Source: Zopfochytrium polystomum (lineage: Eukaryota > Chytridiomycota > Chytridiomycetes > Chytridiales > Chytridiaceae). From it: a stretch of 64,000 nucleotides of DNA. Of the stretch, positions 30,295-40,900 are shown piece after piece. Positions within the stretch are counted from its first letter, which is position 1. The number at the start of each line of letters is the position of its first letter. Below the pieces are notes generated by a model. That model worked only from the letters and a program-made list of their open reading frames with translations. It did no database searches and was not told where the DNA came from. The DNA lies in NCBI GenBank assembly GCA_025765615.1, contig JAIVFJ010000268.1, forward strand, positions 7,501 to 71,500, written 5' to 3'. A program made the translations under genes and the position numbers.

Positions 30295-30303
30295 ATGTGT
30301 GTG
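30235..30303. repeat. (GT)n microsatellite
   Basis: Nearly pure GT run. The duplicate copy has a shorter run at 60,737-60,768. A T-run of over 30 bases precedes it at 30,138-30,170. Confidence 0.95.
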
Positions 30304-30919
30304 TTACGCAGCGGGTTTTTCTAGAAAGCGAGCGCGCGACTTTTGAAAGGTGGAGGAGAAGGAGGCGTGGGAGAGCGCGACGCGATGTCGAACAAGCGCG
30401 GGGACCAGCCGCCGGACCTCCGGGTATTCTTGGCGTGCGTGCACGTGCTCCGCTTCTAACCCCGTCTCAAGGAATCCCAGCCCAGCCAGCCGCCAGCACC
30501 CCGACTCTCTCGCACCAGAAAACCCTGTGGCGCCGAAAAATTTTTCCCTCAGAAAACGCGTGAAACAGAAAGGAAAAAGGGAGGGCGAGGAGGGTTTTCT
30601 TTTTCTTTTTCTTTTTACTAATACTTTCTTTTTCTTTTCTTTTCTTTTTTTGTTTTTCCCGCTTGAGACGCGCCCGCTTGCGACGTGTTTGAACGCAGCT
30701 GTCAAAATTATTACAGTGGACATGCTTAAACACAGGGGGGTGGACCCCCTCCCGCAGACAACGCGTAGACGGATTCGGGGATGCAATAAATATCCTTTCC
30801 TCGCCCCCTCCACCCACCCACCCTTCCCTCCCCACCCACCCAACCCCAAGGCGGCCGGCCGACGTTGTTTTTCGTTGTTTTTCCCGGACTCCCTTCGACG
30901 ACGACGGGTACCAGTCCTA

Positions 30920-32916
30920 ATGGCCGCCGCCGCCGACTCCTCCTCCCCGACCTCGCCCCTGGCACAAGGCCCCAAGCAGTCATGGTTACGCCTCCCTCTG
31001 TTCTTGGTGATCGCGGCGGTGATCTTTGGCACCACGGCAATCGTAAGTGCCAAAATGTTTTTTTTTATTTCCCCCTTTGGATGCGGTCCGCGCCGGGAAA
31101 CAAACGCCGGCTTTGCTAAAACGCGAACTGGTGTACGCAACCTTAGCGTCCATGTTGGGCCGTTGATTGAATACGCTAAAAATCAAACTTTTAACCTCAG
31201 GTCGGTGGAGTCGTTGGGTATATGACCATCTCCCAGGCAAAAGCGACCGCCCTCACCATTGCTGAAGAAATCCAAAAGGTGAGCTTCGAAGTTTCGTCCT
31301 TCGTAGCCTCGTCAAATCCTAAATTAACTATATACATATTTTCGCAGTCGTTCATGGAGTCCGCCAACTCGACGGTTCGCACGATGCTTCGAACGACGAT
31401 CGATCTGACTGCTCTCCAAGCATCGGACATTGATATGGTCGAGTAAGTTTCGCGTGGAAAATGGGAGAGGGAAAAAAAAGCACTGACTGAACACAAAACA
31501 TAGATTCGTCGCGAACGGATCCCCATACAATTGGTTGGACTATCCCAAAGTGTAAGCAGAGTTACGTGCAGGAGATAACAAGCTTACTTTTTGTGTTTCG
31601 TGATGTACAGACTCAGCCGCTTCTTTCAGCGCTCCAGCCTATTCCCATTTGTGGGGATCTCGGGAATGTACTTTGCTTCGAAGGCAAACGGCTCTCAAGC
31701 GATTTTGTCGGTTACACCGTCCGTAATGAGTGTCGACAGACAAGACATGTCTTTGAATGACAGCTTCTGGGTACAGTGCAAACCAAGCACACTTCCTGCA
31801 CCTTATCTCCTCTTCGATTATGTTTTTCCACTTGATCAAACTGTTTTCTTCACTGCGCTCTTCTTCAAGGGAGTACCGATCGCAGGCCTCAACGATGACG
31901 GAACGCTTCAACTTGCCCCCGTCAAGTTTCCCGTTGTGCCGCATGTTTTGTTGGATATTCCGCCTATTGCAGGCGGATTTTGGAGACCCGATCGAGCCGT
32001 CGGACCCGACACCTTTTATCCTCACATACAACATTCCCGTGTGGACGGGCCGTATGCCATTCAAACCACCCACATCGGACCCACCGGCCGCAAACTTCTT
32101 TTCCCTCCTGACCGTCCGCTCCCTGGACTCTTACCTCCAAAAAATCCCAATGACCCCCAACGGCGTCCTCGCCCTCGTCCACGGCGACAACGGCATGATG
32201 TTCGGCGCCACCACCGCAAACATCTCGCAGGCATGGCCGAACCAGTACCCCGCCGTCGGCAACCCCAACCCGCTCGTGTCCGCCGCGGCTACCGAGATCG
32301 CGCGCCGCTACTCGACGCTGGACCCCGCGGTCAACGGCACGGCCGCGATCGGTGGCATCGTCGACAGGACGGGGAAGAGCTTCGAGTTCCCCTTCGCTGG
32401 CGACACGGTCTACTGCAGCACGGCGTGGGTCGTCGACGCCCCCGCGAACCTGGCGCTGATGCTCGTCCTCGCGGTCCCTTCCAGCGACTTTTTGGGCCCC
32501 GTCAACGTCACGATCAGGAACACGACCATCTTTGTCGCGCTGTTCTGCGTGTTTGCCCCTCCTCCTCGGCGTGCTGCTGTCGTGGGCGCTGGTCGGGCCG
32601 CTGAGGAGAGTGATCGGCTCGATCGAAAAGGTGAAATGAAAGACCCCGCTGGATAATTAAGCACTGACAAACCGGGAACTCAAACAAAAAAAAAAAAAAA
32701 AAACACCCTGGAATTCTTCAAATCAAGGCCACGAAATTCGACTTTAGCACGCTGCAGAGCGACGTCGCTGCGGGCCACTCGTGGATCGTCGAAATCGCCA
32801 AGCTCGAGGGATCGTTCTTTACGATGCTGAAAAAGTTTGCCGAGGCCGTGCGCGCCAACAAATCGCTGGTCACCGGCGGCGCGAGCACCCAAAGAAAGTC
32901 GATGGCAAAAGAGTAG
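30920..32916 (+). CDS. Receptor-like membrane protein with Cache-like ectodomain, copy A
   Basis: The ATG is at 30,920. Supported exons are 30,920-31,042, 31,201-31,278, 31,348-31,442, 31,504-31,551, from 31,611 to 32,630 (possibly with one or two more introns, e.g. donor at 31,770), and 32,728-32,916. A short cytoplasmic start is followed by a transmembrane helix (LFLVIAAVIFGTTAI | VGGVVGYM) and an ectodomain resembling Cache-type sensors (SGMYFASKANGSQAI, then FILTYNIPVW, GVLALVHGDNGMMFGATT, FEFPFAGDTVYCSTAW). Next come a second helix (TIFVALFCVFA...) and a HAMP-like coil (VGPLRRVIGSIEKV | ATKFDFSTLQSDVA, then WIVEIAKLEGSFFTMLKKFAEA). It stops at QRKSMAKE without any kinase or cyclase domain. 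Compared with copy B it has a +1 base near 31,533 and a -1 base near 31,652 that cancel out. It also has an extra T near 32,015 and an extra C near 32,560 that do not, so its function is doubtful. Confidence 0.6.
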
Positions 32917-35703
32917 AAGAGCGAAAAAAAAATAGACCCAGAGGTAAAAGAATGGAGGTGTTTAGAGGCGGGGACAGAGGAGGACTCTAGAGTCTCCCGA
33001 TCAGTCTTTTATAGATATGTCTCAAGGCGCTGTTTGAAATGAACTGTCGTTGCTTCGCTCAATTTAATGTCCACTGTATCGCGATGGAGATTCACGAGAA
33101 TATCGCGCGTATCGCTAATCATATCGATTTGAAACATTTGGAGGAACGGATTTTTTGCAACATGCCGGGGGGTCCACGCCCCACCCTCCTTGTTCTTTGC
33201 ATTGAAGCGTTTTACCAGACATGATCGTTAGGCAGAACTGACTGGTTAGTTGCAAGAGGCATAAGATGGACCCCAGACTATACTTTTTTTTATTTTTATT
33301 TTATTTTTAGGCACTACTTTTAGGGGGTGGTTCAAGTGAGTCCCCCTTTGGCGAATAGAAAAAACGACAAAAAAAAAAAAAGAAAATTTGTTTTTATGGT
33401 GGGAAAAAAGGAGAGGATGGTATATCAAAAAAAGCGAAGCACTTGAACCGTGCCTGACATTAAGTAAGGGGTCGTTTCAAGCCCGTCGCCTTTGTCCAAA
33501 ATTACATTTCCGCAAAAAGGCTTTTCAAACGGCGACGACGTCCCCGTTTGGCCACAGTCACATGACCAGTGGAAAAACACCTGCAGCAACGGTCAAACGC
33601 GGCTGAGATCGTCCCTCAAAGTTGCGAGTGATGGATACTCCAGTCGTGAACAACACCACCACCAGAGCCTACCGCAGTAACTACTGAAGGGCTGCCTGCT
33701 GGTTTGCCGCAAATCGGATCGCCTGTTCCGACTGCCATTCAAGGCTTGGAAACAGCAATGACTAACGTGAGTGAAGTACGTGCAACAACTGTCAATTCGT
33801 CCTCCCCACCAACACGGTATGCTCCCAGCATTGCAGTGAACAGGTGGAACGTTGGTTTTGCCCCCCTTTTTTTTTTCCCTCCACCCTTTCCCTCCCACGT
33901 GTGAGACTGTGCTCTCTAAATCTCCTCACCCTGGGCTGGAGGTGGAAATAGAGCAATGGCCTAAATACCAATCCTATCTAATGAAAGGCTAAAGAAGGTG
34001 TCTAGGGGTCGCCAGACAGGAAATGTATTTGGAGTCTACTAAAGCCCATCATCAAACACAAAAGAAACTCTTTAAACACAAAAAAGAGCAGCTATCACAC
34101 ATCTAAAAGGGAAACATAAGAAAAGTGTGACAAAGGTGGCACTATCACAAACGAAAGTGCAAAATGCCTCTGGTCCAAGACACAGAGAAACCCTAGTGGC
34201 AAAGCCAAAGGGACCAAATCACTCAGTAAGAAATGAGACTTAGGGCAACAAAGGGGGCGCCTAAGGCAGCACCAACCAATCTGTGCCAGCTCCTTCCCAA
34301 GGCAGAAGCCAAGGGGGAAGGCAAGAGAGTGGGGAGGAAAGTGGCCAGGTGCCAACCTGTTGGAGGTACCACCTTGGAGCACCAGCTCCCTCTCTGCTAA
34401 AGGACAAGCCCTAAGTTGGAGGGGGTTGGACACAAAGGGCAAACACAAGGAAACAGTTAGTATGCAGAGATGCCTGTGGATCAAACCAGAACTGTTTTCC
34501 ACTTAACAGAACCAGACACATCTTGTCTCACTCCCAAGAGAGGTTCCAACTCAATCCAAGGAGGGGGCACACAGGGTGGGAGACAGTGGGACTCTTCTTG
34601 CTTCATCCTACTAGGACACAGACATCTGCCTCACCAGGCCAGAGGAATCTCCTATCGTAGAAGCAAGGAAGGTTAAAACCCACTCCCACACACAAGTGTG
34701 ACACCATGACATCGCAGGCATTAACCTGAGAGAAAGAGGGTCTGAACCCAGTGAAGACCGGACCCACCAGAGGCCACAGGAGCCAACAACCAGGGAGATG
34801 GGGGCATACCTGAGAGACCATTCCTGCAGCAGTACCTGACCAGCCACCTCATTCATATCACCTTGAGAAACCTGGATTTGACTAGATGTATTGACAGGAA
34901 CCTAGAGGCACCACCACAGATTTATCCTCTATCCTTCCATCACCAAGTGGCTCCTACCCCAGTCCAACCCAAACAGCATGCAGAATGGTGTGAGGTGCAC
35001 TGGGATTGAACCCAACACACTGCCATGATGGCCAAGAGGAACCAACCCTCCAGTCACACACCAGGGGACTGCAACCCCCAGCTCACACACACAGTCAGGA
35101 AGAAAAGGGCTGGCAAGGGACTTCAGGTACAGTCAACAAGAAGGGGGGCAGCAGTTAAATAGGAGAGGGTTGGAATCACAGGGAGGAGAGGAAAAAGGAG
35201 GGAAAACACATACAAAACAACAAACAATAATAAAACAGTAAAGAACAGAACTGGGTGGGTGATTCACCAAAAAATGGGGCTGAGCCATCAACAAGGAGAG
35301 ACAGCTCAGAGAATCATGGGGCCATTTCTTGGCAGACAGCCACCAGAGCAGAGTGGAGGAACTGACAAGAAATGATTCGTGCAGACAAGAAGACAGTCAC
35401 CACAGCCACAGAAAGAAAGGAAGACACACAAAGAGAGACAGTAAACAAACAATTAAATAAAAGATAAACAGAAAAAGAGCAAAACAAAGGAAAAATACTA
35501 ATTGAAAAAATAAGTAAAAATCTTCAACAGAAAGAGAAAAAAAAGCCCTGTCTTCTCATACCTCTCATACCACTCATATGAGGCATTACATCATGGTAGC
35601 TGGGCATCTGGACTTTGCACTTCTCCACAGAAGTGGTTCAGTCCTTAGTCATTCCAAAAGTGAGGGGTTATTAGCTGGACATTGTGGACTTTGCAGCCCA
35701 ACA

Positions 35704-35779
35704 GTCAGCATGTCTCAAACTTGGTACCTTCCCAATTGAAGGGAGCGCTCTAACCACTGAGCAAGGAAGCCCTGTGCCA
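35704..35779 (-). repeat. tRNA-derived (SINE-like) segment in each unit
   Basis: On the minus strand, GCTCAGTGGTTAGAGC forms a perfect D-arm with an A-box. It is followed by an anticodon-like stem-loop (CTCCC TTCAATT GGGAA, four of five pairs, CAA in the anticodon place) and a degenerate B-box (AGTTTGAGACA). The acceptor and T stems do not pair, so it is not a working tRNA. Copies lie near 40,909, 46,112, 51,320 and 56,508. Confidence 0.55.
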
Positions 35780-36094
35780 GCAGTTGAGCAAACACTGAGT
35801 CACTCGATCTGCAGCTGTTGTACAGAATAATAATAATAATAATGGCACAAATAATAATAGTGGCAGGTGACGTAGGGGCGACAACAAGTGTCAGTCAGTG
35901 GTTTACGTGGACAACCAAACATAATAAAATAATAATATATACAGCGGAGTCAAGCTGAATGCGTGTATAACGCGCTTCGAGACAGGTGGATAATCCTCAC
36001 AATTATCAGTGAAAGAGCGGGTATACACTCTTTTATTTGAGGTCACAGGCTTGACAGCCTGTCATTCTCACACACGTCCCCCCTTCAAGAAGAG

Positions 36095-37237
36095 ATGCGC
36101 CCCCGCCCATACATATCACCCCACACCTTTTCTCACATTATGCTTCCTCCCTCTCTTGATGAATGCCACTCTGTTCTTGAGTCCCTTGCTTCCAATAAGG
36201 CTCCTGGCCCCTCCCAACTCTCCCATGAACTCCTACTCTTCTCTGGCCCAAACGCAATCTCTCTCTTCCTCTCCCTTGTCCAACGAACCTTCCTTGTCCT
36301 CAATATTTCCTCCACATGGACACTCACTGCCATCTTCCCAATCCCAAAGAAAGACGCGTGGGGTGGCGACGTATCTAACCTTCGGCCTATCAGTCTCTGC
36401 AAAATCGCCGCCAAAGTGGTTCAGGGCATCTGTCTCCGTCGCTTTTCCCATATCCTCTCCTCTTCTCCTGAGATTCTTAAAGGCTGTAACTTCTCTGCCC
36501 TCCCTGGTTCTTCCTCTGATCCCCCCATCCATCTGGTCTGCTCCGCTCTTGAATACTGTCATGAAACCTCCTCTCCCCTCTTCTTACTCCTCAATGACAT
36601 CAAGAGGGCCTTTGACAGTGCAGCTGTTGCTGGCCTTGTTTCTGCCTGGTACCGCATCCACCTACCTGAGTCTTACGTCCAAATGCGTGTCAACACCCAA
36701 GCTTGCTCTCGTTCCTTTGTCATCACCGCTTTCAGCCCATCTCCCACATTCTCTATCGGCACCATGATCCAGCAAGGCTCTTTGGCAGGCCCCCTCGACT
36801 GGCAAATCTTCTGGGATCCGGTCCACTGCGCACTTGACAAGCACACCCTTGGTATCACCTTTTCAGTCACCCCACTGCCCACAATATGTACTCCTCTCTT
36901 CACGCCGAACCCCCCAATCTCAGTTTCCGTATTTTTGGTGGACGACACCAACACTCTCTCAAGCTCGCTCCTTGACCTTCAGCAGCAGGCCAACATCCTT
37001 CACGAATATCAGTCACACAACAGCATTGAGTCTAATACCCGCAAAATCTTCATCTCAGCAGCTAACATCCCAGCCAACAGCCCTCGTCAGATTCAGTGGG
37101 GCCAGACCCTTCTTCCCATACAACCTACCTCCGTCACCTTCCACCACCTTGGGAACTTCTTCACAGCTGATGGTTGTTCAAATTCCGCTTGCCAGCAGAT
37201 CTCTGCTGCCATTTCAGATGTTCTCACTACAATCTAA
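36095..37237 (+). CDS. LINE-type reverse transcriptase domain (unit 1)
   Basis: 380 residues from ATG 36,095. Motifs of non-LTR reverse transcriptases appear in order: NKAPGPSQLSHELL (RT1), WTLTAIFPIPKKD then NLRPISLCKIAAKVVQ (RT2), LLLNDIKRAFDSAAVAGL (catalytic Asp), IQQGSLAGPLDWQIFWDPV (RT5-like) and FLVDDTNTL (the DD pair). The polymerase core is intact. No AP-endonuclease upstream and no RNase H downstream are seen, so the element is 5'-truncated or non-autonomous. A further related frame continues at 37,244-37,498 after one stop. The overlapping 252-residue frame at 36,009-36,767 is a shadow. Confidence 0.75.
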   Translation: MRPRPYISPHTFSHIMLPPSLDECHSVLESLASNKAPGPSQLSHELLLFSGPNAISLFLSLVQRTFLVLNISSTWTLTAIFPIPKKDAWGGDVSNLRPISLCKIAAKVVQGICLRRFSHILSSSPEILKGCNFSALPGSSSDPPIHLVCSALEYCHETSSPLFLLLNDIKRAFDSAAVAGLVSAWYRIHLPESYVQMRVNTQACSRSFVITAFSPSPTFSIGTMIQQGSLAGPLDWQIFWDPVHCALDKHTLGITFSVTPLPTICTPLFTPNPPISVSVFLVDDTNTLSSSLLDLQQQANILHEYQSHNSIESNTRKIFISAANIPANSPRQIQWGQTLLPIQPTSVTFHHLGNFFTADGCSNSACQQISAAISDVLTTI

Positions 37238-37978
37238 GGAAAGGTGATGGGGGACATGCTTGCAGCATACATCCTTCGTAACGTTTACTCCCTTGCATTC
37301 GTTTCCTTTGGAAATCTGCCATCCTTCCTCGCACTTTCCGTCTCAATGAAACCTTCATCCACTATCCACCACCATCTCTTATACGATGTCCCTGATCTTT
37401 ACACAGAATATTTTTCAGATATGTTTGCTGATTTGCACCACCGCCTCAACGACCCCTCCTTGATTGAGGCGACTCTCGAAATAATAGCTTTTGGGTAAAT
37501 CGGGCAACGAGCACCTTTCCTTCAACCTCTCATTCCCTCTATGATCTTATCACTTACCTTTTCGGTTTTCTTCTTACCCACCTTCAAGGTCGTACCAATA
37601 ACGAGTGTCAGCGACGCCGGAAAGCTTTCCTTTGCTCCCCCAGCATTCCGCATCATGCCGCATATTTCCGCCATCCTTCCAACCATTGCGAATGGTTTCT
37701 GGAAACCAGACAGGGCGGCTGGTCCCAACACATTCGTCCTTACATTCAACATTCCGGTGTGGAAGGGCCGTCTGCCATTCAAGCCAATCCCATCAGACCC
37801 ACCAGCCGCTTCATTCTTTTCCCTTCTCTCAGTCCGCTCCTTGGACCTATCCCAACGCCGCGAAAATGGGATCCCCCCGCCCCCCGTTTTTCTCTTTTTA
37901 TTTATTTATTTATTTTATTTTTTTTTTTTGAAAAACTATTTACTGAATCCCGCACAATCGCGGGCTAGGCGCTGCCGG

Positions 37979-40900
37979 CCACTCGTGGATCGTCGAAATC
38001 GCCAAGCTGGAGGGATCGTTCTTTACGATGCTGAAAAAGTTTGCCGAGGCCGTGCGCGCCAACAAATCGCTGGTCACCGGCGGCGCGAGCACCCAAAGAA
38101 AGTCGATGGCAAAAGAGTAGAAGAGCGAAAAAAAAATAGACCCAGAGGTAAAAGAATGGAGGTGTTTAGAGGCGGGGACAGAGGAGGACTCTAGAGTCTC
38201 CCGATCAGTCTTTTATAGATATGTCTCAAGGCGCTGTTTGAAATGAACTGTCGTTGCTTCGCTCAATTTAATGTCCACTGTATCGCGATGGAGATTCACG
38301 AGAATATCGCGCGTATCGCTAATCATATCGATTTGAAACATTTGGAGGAACGGATTTTTTGCAACATGCCGGGGGGGTCCACGCCCCACCCTCCTTGTTC
38401 TTTGCATTGAAGCGTTTTACCAGACATGATCGTTAGGCAGAACTGACTGGTTAGTTGCAAGAGGCATAAGATGGACCCCAGACTATACTTTTTTTTATTT
38501 TTATTTTATTTTTAGGCACTACTTTTAGGGGGTGGTTCAAGTGAGTCCCCCTTTGGCGAATAGAAAAAACGACAAAAAAAAAAAAAGAAAATTTGTTTTT
38601 ATGGTGGGAAAAAAGGAGAGGATGGTATATCAAAAAAAGCGAAGCACTTGAACCGTGCCTGACATTAAGTAAGGGGTCGTTTCAAGCCCGTCGCCTTTGT
38701 CCAAAATTACATTTCCGCAAAAAGGCTTTTCAAACGGCGACGACGTCCCCGTTTGGCCACAGTCACATGACCAGTGGAAAAACACCTGCAGCAACGGTCA
38801 AACGCGGCTGAGATCGTCCCTCAAAGTTGCGAGTGATGGATACTCCAGTCGTGAACAACACCACCACAGAGCCTACCGCAGTAACTACTGAAGGGCTGCC
38901 TGCTGGTTTGCCGCAAATCGGATCGCCTGTTCCGACTGCCATTCAAGGCTTGGAAACAGCAATGACTAACGTGAGTGAAGTACGTGCAACAACTGTCAAT
39001 TCGTCCTCCCCACCAACACGGTATGCTCCCAGCATTGCAGTGAACAGGTGGAACGTTGGTTTTGCCCCCCTTTTTTTTTTCCCTCCACCCTTTCCCTCCC
39101 ACGTGTGAGACTGTGCTCTCTAAATCTCCTCACCCTGGGCTGGAGGTGGAAATAGAGCAATGGCCTAAATACCAATCCTATCTAATGAAAAGGCTAAAGA
39201 AGGTGTCTAGGGGTCGCCAGACAGGAAAATGTATTTGGAGTCTACTAAAGCCCATCATCAAACACAAAAGAAACTCTTTAAACACAAAAAAGAGCAGCTA
39301 TCACACATCTAAAAGGGAAACATAAGAAAAGTGTGACAAAGGTGGCACTATCACAAACGAAAGTGCAAAATGCCTCTGGTCCAAGACACAGAGAAACCCT
39401 AGTGGCAAAGCCAAAGGGACCAAATCACTCAGTAAGAAATGAGACTTAGGGCAACAAAGGGGGCGCCTAAGGCAGCACCAACCAATCTGTGCCAGCTCCT
39501 TCCCAAGGCAGAAGCCAAGGGGGAAGGCAAGAGAGTGGGGAGGAAAGTGGCCAGGTGCCAACCTGTTGGAGGTACCACCTTGGAGCACCAGCTCCCTCTC
39601 TGCTAAAGACAAGCCCTAAGTTGGAGGGGGTTGGACACAAAGGGCAAACACAAGGAACAGTTAGTATGCAGAGATGCCTGTTGGATCAAACCAGAACTGT
39701 TTTCCACTTAACAGAACCAGACACATCTTGTCTCACTCCCAAGAGAGGTTCCAACTCAATCCAAGGAGGGGGCACACAGGGTGGGAGACAGTGGGACTCT
39801 TCTTGCTTCATCCTACTAGGACACAGACATCTGCCTCACCAGGCCAGAGGAATCTCCTATCGTAGAAGCAAGGAAGGTTAAAACCCACTCCCACACACAA
39901 GTGTGACACCATGACATCGCAGGCATTAACCTGAGAGAAAGAGGGTCTGAACCCAGTGAAGACCGGACCCACCAGAGGCCACAGGAGCCAACAACCAGGG
40001 AGATGGGGGCATACCTGAGAGACCATTCCTGCAGCAGTACCTGACCAGCCACCTCATTCATATCACCTTGAGAAACCTGGATTTGACTAGATGTATTGAC
40101 AGGAACCTAGAGGCACCACCACAGATTTATCCTCTATCCTTCCATCACCAAGTGGCTCCTACCCAGTCCAACCCAAACAGCATGCAGAATGGTGAGGTGC
40201 ACTGGGGATTGAACCCAACACACTGCCATGATGGCCAAGAGGAACCAACCCTCCAGTCACACACCAGGGGACTGCAACCCCCAGCTCACACACACAGTCA
40301 GGAAGAAAAGGGCTGGCAAGGGACTTCAGGTACAGTCAACAAGAAGGGGGGCAGCAGTTTAAATAGGAGAGGGTTGGAATCACAGGGAGGAGAGGAAAAA
40401 GGAGGGAAAACACATACAAAACAACAAACAATAAATAAAACAGTAAAGAACAGAATGGGTGGGTGATTCACCAAAAATGGGGCTGAGCCATCAACAAGGA
40501 GAGACAGCTCAGAGAATCATGGGGCCATTTCTTGGCAGACAGCCACCAGAGCAGAGTGGAGGAACTGACAAGAAATGATTCGTGCAGACAAGAAGACAGT
40601 CACCACAGCCACAGAAAGAAAGGAAGACACACAAAGAGAGACAGTAAACAAACAATTAAATAAAAGATAAAACAAGAAAAAGAGCAAAACAAAGGAAAAT
40701 ACTAATTGAAAAAATAAGTAAAAATCTTCAACAGAAAGAGAAAAAAAAGCCCTGTCTTCTCATACCTCTCATACCACTCATATGAGGCATTACATCATGG
40801 TAGCTGGGCATCTGGACTTTGCACTTCTCCCACAGAAGTGGTTCAGTCCTTAGTCATTCCAAAAGTGAGGGGTTATTAGCTGGACATTGTGGACTTTGCA

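Larger units (their letters stand above)
29796..33775. repeat. Segmental duplication, left copy (mate 60,249-64,000)
   Basis: From GATGAGAGTTTTTCACAGGC onwards, 29,796 to about 33,775 corresponds to 60,249 to the window end, covering the upstream region, the GT microsatellite, receptor gene A/B and the first exon of the next gene. Coding blocks are nearly identical; spacers differ by small indels and homopolymer lengths. The right copy runs off the window. Confidence 0.85.
33900..37500. mobile_element. Composite retroelement insertion in each array unit (unit 1 shown)
   Basis: It begins TGTGAGACTGTGCTC at 33,900, the end also seen in the inverted copy at 14,046. Its right edge lies between the end of the reverse transcriptase-related frame (about 37,498) and receptor homology resuming at about 37,510-37,541. 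It contains the tRNA-like segments, a simple AAT tract, and the reverse transcriptase without an endonuclease or RNase H that I can see. Equivalent starts in other units are about 39,104, 44,307, 49,514 and 54,696. Confidence 0.6.
32775..37978. repeat. Tandem array unit 1 (5204 bp)
   Basis: Units are counted from the CCACTCGTGG inside the receptor's last exon. Order in unit 1: end of the receptor A last exon (to 32,916); spacer; 60-bp TGTTAGGC-type piece (33,228-33,290); first exon of the next receptor gene (33,631); retroelement insertion starting TGTGAGAC at 33,900; tRNA-like segments; AAT microsatellite (35,826-35,841); LINE-type reverse transcriptase (36,095-37,237); truncated ectodomain exon (about 37,541-37,870); T-run; junction into the next last exon. 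It differs from units 2 and 3 by a few one- or two-base indels. Confidence 0.9.
33631..38120 (+). pseudogene. Receptor-like gene disrupted by a retroelement (unit 1)
   Basis: The first exon begins MDTPVVNNTTTEP. In unit 1 one extra C near 33,663 breaks the frame; in other units it reads on to GLPAGLPQIGSPVPTAIQG and LETAMTN followed by GTGAGT, a good donor. The next receptor-like sequence is an ectodomain piece about 3.8 kb downstream (VVPITSVSDAGKLSFAPP, then NGFWKPDRAAGPNTFVLTFN, about 37,590-37,830), paralogous to receptor A (GVPIAGLNDDGTLQLAP). The exons for the first membrane helix, the second half of the ectodomain and the second helix are absent. The last exon follows at 37,979-38,120. 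The insertion and deletions make a working receptor impossible without exons that are not there. Confidence 0.7.

Noticed and set aside
36009..36767. A 252-codon frame overlapping the reverse transcriptase in each unit
   Set aside because: Ser/Pro/Leu-rich shadow. The polymerase motifs lie in the other frame.
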